Made by a program: the position numbers and the translations under genes. A stretch of 38,931 bases of DNA, taken from the NCBI GenBank assembly GCA_025210235.1, contig JAOASG010000031.1, forward strand, positions 1 to 38,931, read 5' to 3'. How positions within the stretch are numbered: position 1 is the stretch's first letter; each line of letters starts with the position of its first letter. The stretch comes from Vallitalea sp. Its GTDB lineage: Bacteria; Bacillota; Clostridia; Lachnospirales; Vallitaleaceae. The notes under the pieces are model-generated. The model was not told where the DNA came from, did not search any database, and was given only the letters and a program-made list of their open reading frames with translations. This document shows positions 7,791 to 17,520 of the stretch, one piece after another.

Positions 7791-9326
7791 TTAGTTAGCT
7801 CCCTTCATAGCTTTTACTATTTCATTTACTAAACTTAAAAGCTTTTCATTATCATTACAATCTATGTTCAATTCATTTAAATAAGAACTAATTTCACAAC
7901 CTCCTGCTTCACTCTTAGTTTCACTGATATTAAGATCAGTATAGTCAAAAGATAAATCATCAAGAGCTAATGTAGCACAATCCTTTAAACCATATGCAAC
8001 ACTTTTAATATTTATTAAATGCATTGGGCTAACATTTTCAGAAACTGAGCTTCCTCCCCAGGTACCACAACCTAGTGTAAATGAAGGTATAAGTCCCGTA
8101 CTTGCACCAGTTCCTCCCTGAGAACCACCTGTATTAACCAAAATACGAGATGCTGGCTTTTTAACAAACTTCATCACCATGTCTCTATCTTCTGTATGAA
8201 GGCTCATAGTATGACCTATACCATTTTGAAGTAATTTTATGCTAAGTTCACATGCTTCCTGCCAATTTTTAACTGTATAAAAAGCTATAACTGTTGTTAA
8301 TTTTTCATATGATAATGGATATTCCTCGCCAACACCTTCCTGCTCTCCTATTAGAAGTCTTGTTTTTTCTGGAATACAAATTCCAGCCTCCTTAGCAATA
8401 ACCTGTGGAGTTCTACCTACAAGCTTTGCATTCATAGTGTGATTATTCTTAAATAAAACTTTACAAACCTTTTTAGTTTCTTCTGCTGTCATAAAGTATC
8501 CGCCCTGCTTCTTAAATTCAGTTACTACCTCTTCACTATTGCACTCTTCCACAATTATTGATTGTTCAGATGCACAAATTGTACCATTATCAAAAGTCTT
8601 ACTTGACATAATGTTACTAACTGCTTTTTGAATATTAGCAGTTCTTTCAATATATGCAGGTGAATTACCTGCACCAACACCTAAAGCAGGCTTACCTGCA
8701 CTATAAGATGCCTTTACCATTCCAGGTCCTCCAGTTGCAATAATCAGAGCAATATCATCATGCTTCATTAGCTCATTTGTAGCTTGCATAGTTGGTGTTG
8801 AAATACAACTTATAATATTTTTAGGAGCTCCTGCTTTTTCTGCTGCATCGTGCATTAAGCTCACAGCCTTAAGTGTACATTTTACTGCTGATGGATGTGG
8901 TGAAAATACAATAGCATTACGTGATTTGATTGATATCATTGCTTTAAAAATAGTAGTAGATGTGGGATTAGTTGATGGAACAATCCCCATTAACAAACCC
9001 ATAGGCTCGGCAATATCAATTAATTGATTATTCAAATCTTCTCTAATAACACCAATAGTTTTCATATCTTTGATTGAATCATAGAGCATAGCAGAAGCCA
9101 TATGATTCTTATAGGTTTTATCTTCAGTGTTACCAAATCCTGTTTCCTCTGCAGCCATTTTAGCTAAAGAAACTGCATTTTCTCTTACTACTCTAACCAT
9201 ACTACATAAAATCTTATCAATTTGCTCTTCAGTATAATCAGCAATCTGATTTGCAGCAATTTTTCCTAATCGTGCAAGGTCTCTTGCTTCTTGTACTGAA
9301 CGTAAATCACGATCAATATTTTCCAA
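7791..9326 (-). CDS. CoA-acylating acetaldehyde dehydrogenase (catalytically intact copy)
   Basis: The 511-residue enzyme belongs to the EutE/PduP/AdhE-N family and would convert acetaldehyde from CutC, with CoA and NAD+, to acetyl-CoA. The nucleophile Cys251 sits in FDNGTICASEQ, and the oxyanion-hole Asn120 is in PSTNPTST. After the catalytic domain a linker leads to a C-terminal helix (LLSLVNEIVKAMKG) that looks like an encapsulation peptide. The start is TTG at 9326 with GGAGGGG eight bases upstream. It lies between eutQ and pduL, the next step of the pathway. In cut literature the corresponding enzyme is called CutF. Confidence 0.93.
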   Translation of the reverse strand: MENIDRDLRSVQEARDLARLGKIAANQIADYTEEQIDKILCSMVRVVRENAVSLAKMAAEETGFGNTEDKTYKNHMASAMLYDSIKDMKTIGVIREDLNNQLIDIAEPMGLLMGIVPSTNPTSTTIFKAMISIKSRNAIVFSPHPSAVKCTLKAVSLMHDAAEKAGAPKNIISCISTPTMQATNELMKHDDIALIIATGGPGMVKASYSAGKPALGVGAGNSPAYIERTANIQKAVSNIMSSKTFDNGTICASEQSIIVEECNSEEVVTEFKKQGGYFMTAEETKKVCKVLFKNNHTMNAKLVGRTPQVIAKEAGICIPEKTRLLIGEQEGVGEEYPLSYEKLTTVIAFYTVKNWQEACELSIKLLQNGIGHTMSLHTEDRDMVMKFVKKPASRILVNTGGSQGGTGASTGLIPSFTLGCGTWGGSSVSENVSPMHLINIKSVAYGLKDCATLALDDLSFDYTDLNISETKSEAGGCEISSYLNELNIDCNDNEKLLSLVNEIVKAMKGAN

Positions 9327-9383
9327 TCAAAACCCCTCCATTTTAATTGTTCTCATAATATTCTTTTAACTCTAAAATAAATT

Positions 9384-10037
9384 TTAGCTTATAAGATCTG
9401 ACCAGTTAGCTGGATATGTAGCATAAAATAGCTTAGCTTTATCTTTAGATTCCCAAGTAACTTTTGAACCTGATGGAATATAGAGTACGTCACCTGGATA
9501 TGCTGTTAAAGTTTTACCATCTATATTAACTGTTACAGTACCTTCAATTACATAATCAATTTCTTCATAAGTTAGCTCCCAATCAAATTTGGAATGATCA
9601 ATAATTAAAAATCCAGCACTTATAGAAGATTCTTCTTTATTAATTAATTCTTGATAAAATACCTTTGCGTCAGGATTTTGGGTATCAAAAACATCAAATT
9701 TTACCGAATCACCACGTACTACCTTTAAGCCATTAGAAGCACTTTCTGATATATATGGCTTAGAAATTGAATGAAGTATTTCATTTAAAAGGCCTTTATC
9801 CATTATAGCCTTTAGTACCTTGTAAACCACATCACTATCTGACCCATCTTCTAAGGTTTTTTCTTTACAAATATTCTTTGGTTTACAAGAAGGCACTTCT
9901 GTAGAAAACTCTATTCCAGCAAATCTTGCTACATCTTTTGCTGATGGAGTAATAAGTGTATTACTGTCAATATAAATTACTTGTTTCCCTTGCTTTTGAG
10001 CTTCTTCAACATCCTTGGCACAAATTAATCTTTTCAA
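9384..10037 (-). CDS. eutQ: EutQ-like cupin protein (acetate kinase type)
   Basis: The C-terminal half is an RmlC-like cupin (EEIDYVIEGTVTVNIDGK, YPGDVLYIPSGS), as in EutQ. EutQ of Salmonella has acetate kinase activity and helps microcompartment assembly. Here it could turn acetyl phosphate into acetate and ATP. The open frame reaches 10058, but AAAGGA stands nine bases before a TTG at 10037, giving MKRLICAKDVEEA, the usual EutQ beginning. The ATG at 10058 has no ribosome site. The protein would have 217 residues. Confidence 0.85.
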   Translation of the reverse strand: MKRLICAKDVEEAQKQGKQVIYIDSNTLITPSAKDVARFAGIEFSTEVPSCKPKNICKEKTLEDGSDSDVVYKVLKAIMDKGLLNEILHSISKPYISESASNGLKVVRGDSVKFDVFDTQNPDAKVFYQELINKEESSISAGFLIIDHSKFDWELTYEEIDYVIEGTVTVNIDGKTLTAYPGDVLYIPSGSKVTWESKDKAKLFYATYPANWSDLIS

Positions 10038-10090
10038 TTTTTCACATCCTTTCTTCATAATAATGTTTAAAACTTTCTTTTATTAATAAA

Positions 10091-10639
10091 TTAAAGTAAA
10101 GATGCAATCAACATATCCGATGGGGCAGGTATAACCTCTACATTTACTAAGAGACCATTTTCCTTTGCAATAGCTTTTCCTGATTCAACTCCGGCTTGAA
10201 CTGCAGCAACATCACCAGTAAAAGTAAAGAAGGACTTACCTCCCAATCCATTTCCGAGGCGTAACTCTATTGGTTCTAATTCCGCTGCCTTAAGTATTGC
10301 ATCAGCAGAAATAACCATAGTTGCTTGCGAGAAAGATTCCATAATTCCTAAAGCTTGAATCTTCTCTGGCATCGTTGAGCCTGTAATTGCTGGAAATACT
10401 TGAGGACTAACATTTGGTATAACAATTGAATCAACCAAATATTCTTCTGCCACTCTTTCTCCAGTGCTCACTGAATTATTAACTGATGCAACATCACCAT
10501 GAACAATTGCTATATATTTACCAGGACAGGTAGAGCCAGCTGTAACTATTTCTACATCAGAAACTTTTACCATTTGGTCTGCTGCATATATTCCACGTGC
10601 AATACTTGTAAATTCAACCATTCCTATTGCATTTTGCAT
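10091..10639 (-). CDS. pduT: PduT-like trimeric shell protein (tandem BMC domains, Fe-S pore)
   Basis: At 182 residues this carries two BMC domains (AIGMVEFTSIARG and ALGIMESFSQATM starts). Cys38 lies in STCPGK, the same place as the Cys that holds a 4Fe-4S cluster at the pore of PduT. It may let electrons cross the shell, working with the PduS-like protein encoded immediately upstream, whose stop is one base before this ATG. The ribosome site AGGAGGGG overlaps the end of that gene. Confidence 0.92.
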   Translation of the reverse strand: MQNAIGMVEFTSIARGIYAADQMVKVSDVEIVTAGSTCPGKYIAIVHGDVASVNNSVSTGERVAEEYLVDSIVIPNVSPQVFPAITGSTMPEKIQALGIMESFSQATMVISADAILKAAELEPIELRLGNGLGGKSFFTFTGDVAAVQAGVESGKAIAKENGLLVNVEVIPAPSDMLIASLL

Positions 10640-10640
10640 A

Positions 10641-11969
10641 TTAGCCCCTCCTTATTACAATAAAATCTTTTTCAATTTGAACTATATTTCCTGATATACT
10701 TGTATGTATATTTGCACCTAAGCTACCTTCCGGGATTTTACCTATTTGCTGACCTATTTCAACATGATCTCCTATAGATACAATCGGAATTGCAGGTACA
10801 CCTACATGCTGCGTTGTTGAGATATAAACCAATTCTGGTTTCATTTCAACTTCCGTCATAGGAGCTGGTTTGTCAAAATTATACAAACCTAATCTAGCTA
10901 TAAGGTGTTTAGTTAGAAGCAAACGATATTCTCGACTTTTACGAACTTTAAATTCTGACTTTTTGGGTTTATACCTTATATTTTGCTCTGCTAATTTATC
11001 TTTAAAATACATATTTGCAAATTTAGGATGAAGATTTGCTTGACATGAAAACAATTCACATAAATTGCACTGACAGCAAAGCTGTGCAATTTTTTGAGCT
11101 TCAACATCATCTAGTGAATAATTTAGAGCATTCATCATTTTGTGAGGCTGCATCTCATGTCCAAGAAGATAACGTGGGCACATATCTGTACACATTCGGC
11201 ACTGCTCACAAGAAGATTTATTAACTCTTCTTGCCTGTTCTGAAGTAACAGATTTCTTCTTTACTAGATGATGATCCTTTTTTAAAATTATAAAGCCTTT
11301 ATTTTTTTTAGTAACATATCCATCTAAATTGCTCATAATAGGGCCCATCATAGGACCACCATCAATAACTGCATAATTATCAAAGTTTTCAATGCCACTT
11401 AATCTTAATACATCTATAATAGGTGTCCCAACTGGAACCTTTACTGTTAATCTCTTTGGAATATCACCTGCGATTGTTATATACTTTTGTGTAACTGACT
11501 TGTTTATAGATGCATAATATATATTTAATGCAGTTTCTGAGTTTAACACTACACACCCAACTTGAATTGGAATTCCTGTTTCTGGAACAACTCTACCTGT
11601 TAGTTCATAAACTAGTACCTGTTCATCACCTGCAGGATAAACATCTGGTAATTCTCTTACTTTTACAAAATCCTCTAATCCAAGTGCTTTAATCCTATCA
11701 CGTAATATAGAAACTACTTTCTTATGCTTTCCTTTTATGCCTATAAGAGCTTTATTTGCCCCAACAAATTTTCCCGCTGCTTCAAATCCCTTTATAATTT
11801 CATCCGGAAACAGCTCCATAAGCTGCTGATCAACTCTCAATAGTGGTTCACATTCAGCTCCGTTAAGAAGTATATATTCAGCCTTTGATATAAGTTTTAC
11901 ATGGGTAGGAAATCCTGCTCCTCCTGCACCAACTATACCTGCTTCTCTTACCATATCAAGAAGATTCAT
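10641..11969 (-). CDS. pduS: PduS-like RnfC-type flavo-iron-sulfur protein
   Basis: The order is an RnfC-like nucleotide/FMN domain (GIVGAGGAGFPTHVK, NGAECEPLL), an SLBB domain, two 4Fe-4S motifs (CEQCRMCTDMCP and CCQCNLCELFSC) and a C-terminal barrel-sandwich domain. PduS reduces cobalamin in the propanediol pathway. This pathway needs no B12, so here it more likely moves electrons, for example reoxidising NADH through the PduT-like pore. The open frame extends to 12002, but AGGAGG stands seven bases before the ATG at 11969. That start gives MNLLDMVREAG, the normal beginning, and 442 residues. Confidence 0.9.
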   Translation of the reverse strand: MNLLDMVREAGIVGAGGAGFPTHVKLISKAEYILLNGAECEPLLRVDQQLMELFPDEIIKGFEAAGKFVGANKALIGIKGKHKKVVSILRDRIKALGLEDFVKVRELPDVYPAGDEQVLVYELTGRVVPETGIPIQVGCVVLNSETALNIYYASINKSVTQKYITIAGDIPKRLTVKVPVGTPIIDVLRLSGIENFDNYAVIDGGPMMGPIMSNLDGYVTKKNKGFIILKKDHHLVKKKSVTSEQARRVNKSSCEQCRMCTDMCPRYLLGHEMQPHKMMNALNYSLDDVEAQKIAQLCCQCNLCELFSCQANLHPKFANMYFKDKLAEQNIRYKPKKSEFKVRKSREYRLLLTKHLIARLGLYNFDKPAPMTEVEMKPELVYISTTQHVGVPAIPIVSIGDHVEIGQQIGKIPEGSLGANIHTSISGNIVQIEKDFIVIRRG

Positions 11970-11986
11970 TCTTGCACCTCCTGAAT

Positions 11987-12250
11987 TTATCCAAAATTGC
12001 AACTTTTATCAATAATTCCGACAACAGCTGCATCAACTGGAATATCATCATTTCCTAACATTCTACGAGCTGATGAACCTGTACAAACAATAACTCTATC
12101 TCCAATGCCGGCACCAATGATATCTGTAACAATTAATCTCTGACCATCATCACTACCTCCAATTACTTCTGCCAGCATAAATTTTAATCCATTTAGTGAA
12201 TCTGCTTTTCTAGTGGACCATACATTATCTATTAGTTTTGCCGCTAACAT
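11987..12250 (-). CDS. eutN: Pentameric vertex protein (BMC-P, EutN/CcmL type)
   Basis: The 87-residue protein matches the EutN/CcmL family: it begins MLAAKLIDNVWSTRK, has DGQRLIVTDIIGAGIGD mid-way and ends with the VDAAVVGIID segment. Pentamers close the twelve corners of the shell. This is the only BMC-P in the locus. An AAGGGG ribosome site stands before the ATG. It is followed by pduS after 17 bases. Confidence 0.93.
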   Translation of the reverse strand: MLAAKLIDNVWSTRKADSLNGLKFMLAEVIGGSDDGQRLIVTDIIGAGIGDRVIVCTGSSARRMLGNDDIPVDAAVVGIIDKSCNFG

Positions 12251-12290
12251 AAAATTTTCCCCTTTTCTAAGTTGTATAACTATATATTTT

Positions 12291-13139
12291 CTATTCTATA
12301 ATCTCTTGTGTACAACTAAGTGCAATACCTAAAGGAGTTACAAACATAGGATTTTGAGGCTTATGAGTAAAGATACCTGTCTTTTTTTGTATAATATCTT
12401 CAATACCTGTTAAACAGCAAGTTCCTCCTACTAGGAATATTTCCTCGACATCATGATTTTTGATATGTTGACTTATAATAGACGCTATTTTTTCAACTAC
12501 TGGCTTTAATACAATTGATAACTCTTTATGATTTGTTATTTCTCTTTTATATAGTTCTGCCTCTTGAAATGACATTTTATATGCTCCAGAAACAACTAGT
12601 GAGAAATGAGTACCTCCTGTTGGCTCATCAGCAATATAAACAACTTTACCATTCTTTAGTATTGAAATTCCTGTTGTTCCACCACCGATATCTACAACTG
12701 CACCATTTTGAATCTTGAGAACTTTATTAGCTGCTGTAGGTTCATCAAGAAGATTGGTTAACTCAAACCCAGCAGCCTGAACTACATTTTTAACTGCACC
12801 TGAATCCAGGGCATCTGTACCTGGTGGTATTGCGGCAGCTCCATATATTAGTTCTGTTCCTAATTTTTCTTCAATCTCTTGTTTTAACTCTCTAACAATT
12901 TTTATTGCTCCAATATAATCTACAACCATACCATCACGAACTACATCAGCATATCTATAAGCACCTGCAACTGGGTTATAGTTCTCATCCAATACAGCTA
13001 AAACAACACATGCAGTACCCAAATCTACTCCTGTATAATAAACTGAGGATTTACTTACAATTGGCTTTTGAACTACATCTTCAAATTCCTGGACAATTTT
13101 ATCACAATATTCATAGTTTAACTCTTTCTCTGACATCAT
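12291..13139 (-). CDS. eutJ: EutJ-like actin/Hsp70-fold protein
   Basis: The 282-residue protein has the phosphate-1 loop YYTGVDLGTACVVLAV, the phosphate-2 loop VVDIGGGTTGISI and the adenosine motif EIFLVGGTCCL of the sugar kinase/Hsp70/actin superfamily. It matches EutJ, a presumed chaperone of ethanolamine microcompartments with no proven reaction. The ATG at 13139 shares one base with the eutP stop, and AAAGGAGG sits in the end of eutP, so the genes are coupled. Confidence 0.9.
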   Translation of the reverse strand: MMSEKELNYEYCDKIVQEFEDVVQKPIVSKSSVYYTGVDLGTACVVLAVLDENYNPVAGAYRYADVVRDGMVVDYIGAIKIVRELKQEIEEKLGTELIYGAAAIPPGTDALDSGAVKNVVQAAGFELTNLLDEPTAANKVLKIQNGAVVDIGGGTTGISILKNGKVVYIADEPTGGTHFSLVVSGAYKMSFQEAELYKREITNHKELSIVLKPVVEKIASIISQHIKNHDVEEIFLVGGTCCLTGIEDIIQKKTGIFTHKPQNPMFVTPLGIALSCTQEIIE

Positions 13140-13591
13140 TAATCCTCCTTTACTTTTGTTGAAAATAAGTATTCTTTTAATTCTTTAATACCTATTTTAT
13201 TTGGAATACTTATCTTATAATAAGGCTCTGATATTCCTATTTCTTTTAGCTGTTTATAGCACAGCTTCTCATTTTCTACATTTAAATCAACTTTAGTTAT
13301 TACACCAATTACTGGACATCTAAAGAGTTTTGCAAAGCCAGGCGAATAAATGTTATCGCATTTTGACTGATTAATTAATATTAAAATATGAGATGCATCT
13401 TGAGATACTGCAATAATATGCTTATACATCCATGTATTTTCAATATAAGATCCGGGAACATCTATAGTATTTTTTCCATAAATAATATCCTGTGTTCTTC
13501 TTAATGGACCGTCGTAATCATTTAAGGCATTCACTAATGTGGTTTTACCTGATTTTGTAGGTCCAATTACCATTACTCTCTTCTTTCTCAT
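13139..13591 (-). CDS. eutP: EutP/PduV-like small GTPase-fold protein
   Basis: The 150-residue protein has a P-loop GPTKSGKT at 10-17, a DVPGSY switch-2 motif and TKVD as the guanine-specifying motif. EutP/PduV proteins accompany microcompartments; acetate kinase activity has been reported for some EutP, and PduV has been linked to positioning. The start overlaps the stop of the preceding shell gene by four bases (ATGA). Confidence 0.9.
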   Translation of the reverse strand: MRKKRVMVIGPTKSGKTTLVNALNDYDGPLRRTQDIIYGKNTIDVPGSYIENTWMYKHIIAVSQDASHILILINQSKCDNIYSPGFAKLFRCPVIGVITKVDLNVENEKLCYKQLKEIGISEPYYKISIPNKIGIKELKEYLFSTKVKED

Positions 13592-13941
13592 GTTCTTGTT
13601 ATAGGAGCTGTTGTAAAGTTCAACAGATTTTTCAGTGTATCATTTACCCCATTAAGTGCTGTCTCAACAGACTCTACATCACCAGTAATAACTAAAGATC
13701 CCGTAAATCTATCTAAAAATCCAATTTCAATATCCGCAGTCTTTGTTGCAACATCAGCTGCAATAATGGCCGATTCATATGGTGATATTGTCAAAATTCC
13801 AATTGCACCTTTATCATCTATTCCCAAGCGTTCATATATATCCTGCATAGGGGAAGCAATAATATGAGCAATTGTAACCTGTTTTCCAGGTACTGATTCT
13901 TGTATAACACGTTGTATAGCATTTTTACCAACAACTCCCAT
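13588..13941 (-). CDS. eutS: EutS/PduU-like permuted hexamer shell protein
   Basis: The 117-residue protein starts with a segment that forms the small beta-barrel over the pore in EutS/PduU ([20 protein letters not shown]). It continues with the permuted BMC domain ([34 protein letters not shown]). It would form a hexamer with an occluded pore in the shell. GAGAGGG stands seven bases before the ATG. It lies between cutD and eutP. Confidence 0.92.
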   Translation of the reverse strand: MGVVGKNAIQRVIQESVPGKQVTIAHIIASPMQDIYERLGIDDKGAIGILTISPYESAIIAADVATKTADIEIGFLDRFTGSLVITGDVESVETALNGVNDTLKNLLNFTTAPITRT

Positions 13942-13980
13942 AAAAGTTCCCTCTCAATCTATTTGTATATTAATCCTAGT

Positions 13981-14928
13981 TTAATGCTTTATAACTGAGA
14001 CTGGAAAATCATATTTTCTAATCCAACTCTCAATTATTTCTAACTCATCACTACTCAATTTTGGGTCTTCTTCTATTTGATACTTCATGCCCAATTGCTT
14101 ATACTTATTTACACCCAGTTTATGATAAGGAAGTAGATCTATTCCTTTAAAATTTTTATAGTCCCTATAAGGCATTAGAAAGTCAATCACTCTTTTAATC
14201 TCATCTTGACTATCATTTACCCCCTTTAAGAGTGGTATTCTTATTTTTACGTTATATCTAAGGCGAAGTAATTCCTTTAGGTTCTCTAATATTCTCTCAT
14301 TACGTACTCCTGTTAGTTGGTAATGTTTTTGTGAGTCTATGTGCTTTAAATCATAAAGAAATAAGTCAGTGAACTGTGCTACTTGAAGTATTGATTCCTT
14401 CTTTGCATAGCCACAGGTTTCAATTGCTGTATTTATTCCTTCCTGCTTACAAGCCATAAGTAAATTTGAAGCTACTTCTGGCTGCATAGTTACCTCTCCA
14501 CCACCTAAAGTAACTCCTCCACCTGAAACATCATAAAAATCTTTGTCCTCTTCTATAATTTCTAAAAGTTCAGAAACGGTTTTTACTTCTCCTACAACAG
14601 ATAATGAAGCTTTAGTACAAACCTCCTTACACTTATTACAGCCTAAACAATCAATATTATGATTCACTACATGTTTTTCTTCCTTATCAATAGTATGAAT
14701 TCCTACTGGGCAAACCGATACACAATCACCACAATTAATACATGATTCACTTTTAAACATAACTTGATATTTTCGTTCTAATCCTTCAGGATTAGAGCAC
14801 CACTTACAACGTAGTGGACATCCTTTAAAAAATACCAATGTTCTTACTCCCGGTCCATCATACATATTGTATTTTTGTATATTAAATATAAATGCCTTTC
14901 TTTCGATTATACCTGCCCTCTTGCTCAT
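13981..14928 (-). CDS. cutD: CutD, glycyl-radical activating enzyme for CutC
   Basis: The 315-residue radical SAM protein has the SAM cluster motif CPLRCKWC (Cys37, 41, 44). A two-cluster ferredoxin insert follows (Cys63, 66, 69, 73 and Cys94, 97, 100, 104), as in most glycyl-radical activases other than PflA. It would abstract hydrogen from Gly821 of CutC to form the radical. It lies 17 bases after cutC with a GGGAGAG site. DGPGVRTLVFFKGC is the conserved N-terminal activase signature. Placement beside cutC makes the partner clear. Confidence 0.95.
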   Translation of the reverse strand: MSKRAGIIERKAFIFNIQKYNMYDGPGVRTLVFFKGCPLRCKWCSNPEGLERKYQVMFKSESCINCGDCVSVCPVGIHTIDKEEKHVVNHNIDCLGCNKCKEVCTKASLSVVGEVKTVSELLEIIEEDKDFYDVSGGGVTLGGGEVTMQPEVASNLLMACKQEGINTAIETCGYAKKESILQVAQFTDLFLYDLKHIDSQKHYQLTGVRNERILENLKELLRLRYNVKIRIPLLKGVNDSQDEIKRVIDFLMPYRDYKNFKGIDLLPYHKLGVNKYKQLGMKYQIEEDPKLSSDELEIIESWIRKYDFPVSVIKH

Positions 14929-14945
14929 ATCACATACTCTCCCAT

Positions 14946-17486
14946 TTAAAAATGTGTAAGCATAGTTCTACTTATTATCTCATCTTGAACATCCTTGCAA
15001 AGTTCAACGAAGAATGCACTATAGCCTGCTACACGGACTATCAAATCACGATACTGTTCTGGATACTTTTGTGCTTCTATTAAGGTATTATTATCTAAAT
15101 AGTTAAACTGCATTTGGCCATTACCAAATATACAAGCAGTACGTAATAATGTAATAATACCTTCTTCGCCTTCTGATGTATCCAGTAAACCAGCCATAAG
15201 CTTAAAGTTATGAACCATACCTATATTCATATTGTCACAAGACATTTTAGAAACAGATTTGATAATTGCAGTAGGACCTTTAAAATCTGCTCCTTGAGTA
15301 GGACTAATACCATCAGATAATGGTGCCCAAGCTTTACGTCCGTTTCCAGATGCTCCAGTCAGCTGACCAAATGGGGTATTGTTAGAGATAGATAAAGTAC
15401 CATGACTAAGTACAGAATATAGAGTTTTATACTTACGGTGTTCCATCTCCGTAAAGTTAATTAAATCAGCAGCAATTAAATCTGCATAATCATCATCATT
15501 ACCATATTTAGGAGCCTTCAAGCAATCATTTCTAAGTTGTTCATAACCCTCAAAATCAACTTTTAATGCTTCATTTAGTTCTTGTAATGTATATTTCTTT
15601 TCATCATATACTAGCTTCTTAATAGCAGCCATAGAATCTACATATGTAGCTAAACCACTCCATATAACACCAGGTCCAAAGTTATACATAGCTCCACCTG
15701 CAGAAACATCTTTAGCTTTTTGCATACAGCCTTCATACATTATTGACATTAATGGTTTTGGAGCTAATTCTTTATGCACACGTTGTGATATAACAGTAGC
15801 TATACTGCTTAACTTAGTAACATATTTAATCTGTTCCTTAACAGCATTTTCAAAATCCTCATACGTTTTAAATTTATCTAAATCACCCATATCAGGGCAA
15901 ACCTGCTTACCATACCATAAAGGTACACCATTATTTAAAACTAGTTCAATGCATATAGGCCATTGAGTATACGCTGTTGAAGTCCATTGATATAAACGAC
16001 CTGACTTTTGAGGTTCAACACATCCCATCAAGCAATAATCACGTGCATCTTCTATAGAAACACCTTTTGCTAGCATCATCTTTATATGAGCATCATCAAA
16101 ATGGCATGCTGGAAATCCCATACCAGAACGAACAACATCAACGATTTTCTTTAAATATTTCTTAGGTGAATTACTATGAATACGTGTTGCTAATGATGGT
16201 TGATAAATCTTAACATGACGAACTGCATCCATTAATAAGTAAGTTAAATCGTTTGTAGCATCAAGACCTTCACGAGTAACACCACCAACGCACATATTAA
16301 CAAATGGTTGATAACCTGCAAAGAATTTAGAACCACCTTCACTAGTAATCCACATCACCTCTGACATTTTAATTAGCATACATCCAGCTAACTCAAATGC
16401 TTCATATTCAGTCATACGATTACTTTCTATATCTTCCTTATACAGTGGATACATATACTGATCAACACGACCAATTGACATACCTGTTTGATTCTCTTCA
16501 ACTACTAGTAAGGACTCTACAGTCCAAACAGCCTGAATTGCTTCCCAGAAAGTGCTAGGCTTATGTGCTGGAACTCTTTTATTTATTTCAGAGATTTTTT
16601 GTAGTTCTGCCTTACGCTTAGGATTCATCTCTTTTTGTGCAAGTTCTGCAGCATATTCAGATAAACGCTTAGCATAAATCATAACTCCCTCAGTAGTTTC
16701 AATAACAGATTTATAGAAATAGATTTTTTCAATGTCCTCAGGATTTTCATAACTTAACTTATCCAAATGTTCTTTTGCTTCATTTTGAATATCTATCATA
16801 CCTTTTTTCATTAAAATCACATCGTATCCAGGGTTAGAATCTCCACCACCATTTACTGCATGATATGAGCAATCTGAAACAAAGGATTCACCTGAAATCT
16901 CCCAAACTCCAGCTTCACGATATTGATCTTCGCAATATTCATCAACGGACTTACCTTCCCAAAATGGAAAAAGTTCTTCACGCATATACTTCTTATCTTC
17001 TTCTGAGATATAAAATGGATCCTGAGGTCGAGTCCCTATTGTATCAATTTCATCCTTCATCCATCTCCATGCTATATCAGGAGAAAAAGCACCAGCACGA
17101 GGTGCACCACAAGGAGCCCCTACAATCAATTCATGATCTTGAATTACTAAAGGTGCAGTTTCACAACAATATTTGAAGCATTTAGCTCTTAATAAAATTT
17201 TAGGCATCCCAGGATTTTCCTTAGCAATCTTAGTAATAGCATGTGCTCTATATGTAGTAATACTAGGTTTCCATTTTAGGTACGTTTCCTTTAGTTTCTT
17301 TAAGCGATCAGTCATTCCACTTGGAACTTTAGTCTCCTTAGTATCAGGCTGTGTACAGCTTGTAGTATCCTCTTTTGTAATTTCTTTTGAAATACCTTCA
17401 AAAATCTGCATTAAAGATGTTCTTTCTTCTGAAGACATGTTTTTAGTTACTTGTGCAAGTTTATTTGAAAATTCACGAATATCCAA
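14946..17486 (-). CDS. cutC: CutC, choline trimethylamine-lyase
   Basis: The 846-residue glycyl-radical enzyme splits choline into trimethylamine and acetaldehyde. Residues fall at the same numbers as those I recall for the characterised Desulfovibrio alaskensis enzyme: Tyr208, Asp216, Phe395, Cys489 and Glu491 (in [10 protein letters not shown]), Thr502, Tyr506 and the radical Gly821 (RVAGYSAFF). This pattern separates CutC from pyruvate formate-lyase and diol dehydratases. The N-terminal 45 residues hold amphipathic helices before a Thr/Lys-rich linker, likely for encapsulation. The start is TTG at 17486 with GAAGGA very close to it, preceded by a run of eight G. The gene follows the inactive-looking aldehyde dehydrogenase by 34 bases. 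Confidence 0.97.
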   Translation of the reverse strand: MDIREFSNKLAQVTKNMSSEERTSLMQIFEGISKEITKEDTTSCTQPDTKETKVPSGMTDRLKKLKETYLKWKPSITTYRAHAITKIAKENPGMPKILLRAKCFKYCCETAPLVIQDHELIVGAPCGAPRAGAFSPDIAWRWMKDEIDTIGTRPQDPFYISEEDKKYMREELFPFWEGKSVDEYCEDQYREAGVWEISGESFVSDCSYHAVNGGGDSNPGYDVILMKKGMIDIQNEAKEHLDKLSYENPEDIEKIYFYKSVIETTEGVMIYAKRLSEYAAELAQKEMNPKRKAELQKISEINKRVPAHKPSTFWEAIQAVWTVESLLVVEENQTGMSIGRVDQYMYPLYKEDIESNRMTEYEAFELAGCMLIKMSEVMWITSEGGSKFFAGYQPFVNMCVGGVTREGLDATNDLTYLLMDAVRHVKIYQPSLATRIHSNSPKKYLKKIVDVVRSGMGFPACHFDDAHIKMMLAKGVSIEDARDYCLMGCVEPQKSGRLYQWTSTAYTQWPICIELVLNNGVPLWYGKQVCPDMGDLDKFKTYEDFENAVKEQIKYVTKLSSIATVISQRVHKELAPKPLMSIMYEGCMQKAKDVSAGGAMYNFGPGVIWSGLATYVDSMAAIKKLVYDEKKYTLQELNEALKVDFEGYEQLRNDCLKAPKYGNDDDYADLIAADLINFTEMEHRKYKTLYSVLSHGTLSISNNTPFGQLTGASGNGRKAWAPLSDGISPTQGADFKGPTAIIKSVSKMSCDNMNIGMVHNFKLMAGLLDTSEGEEGIITLLRTACIFGNGQMQFNYLDNNTLIEAQKYPEQYRDLIVRVAGYSAFFVELCKDVQDEIISRTMLTHF

Positions 17487-17493
17487 AATCCTT

Positions 17494-17501
17494 CCCCCCC
17501 C
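17494..17501 (-). repeat. Run of eight G in the cutC ribosome-binding region
   Basis: On the minus strand eight consecutive G precede AAGGATT and the TTG start of cutC. In this AT-rich DNA such a run is unusual. Slippage would change spacing or strength of the ribosome site without altering the protein. Confidence 0.7.
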
Positions 17502-17520
17502 AATTCTTTTACAATTCTTT

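Noticed and set aside
15000..17500. Pyruvate formate-lyase or glycerol/propanediol dehydratase identity for the glycyl-radical enzyme
   Set aside because: The active-site set Tyr208, Asp216, Phe395, Glu491, Thr502 and Tyr506 is that of choline lyase.
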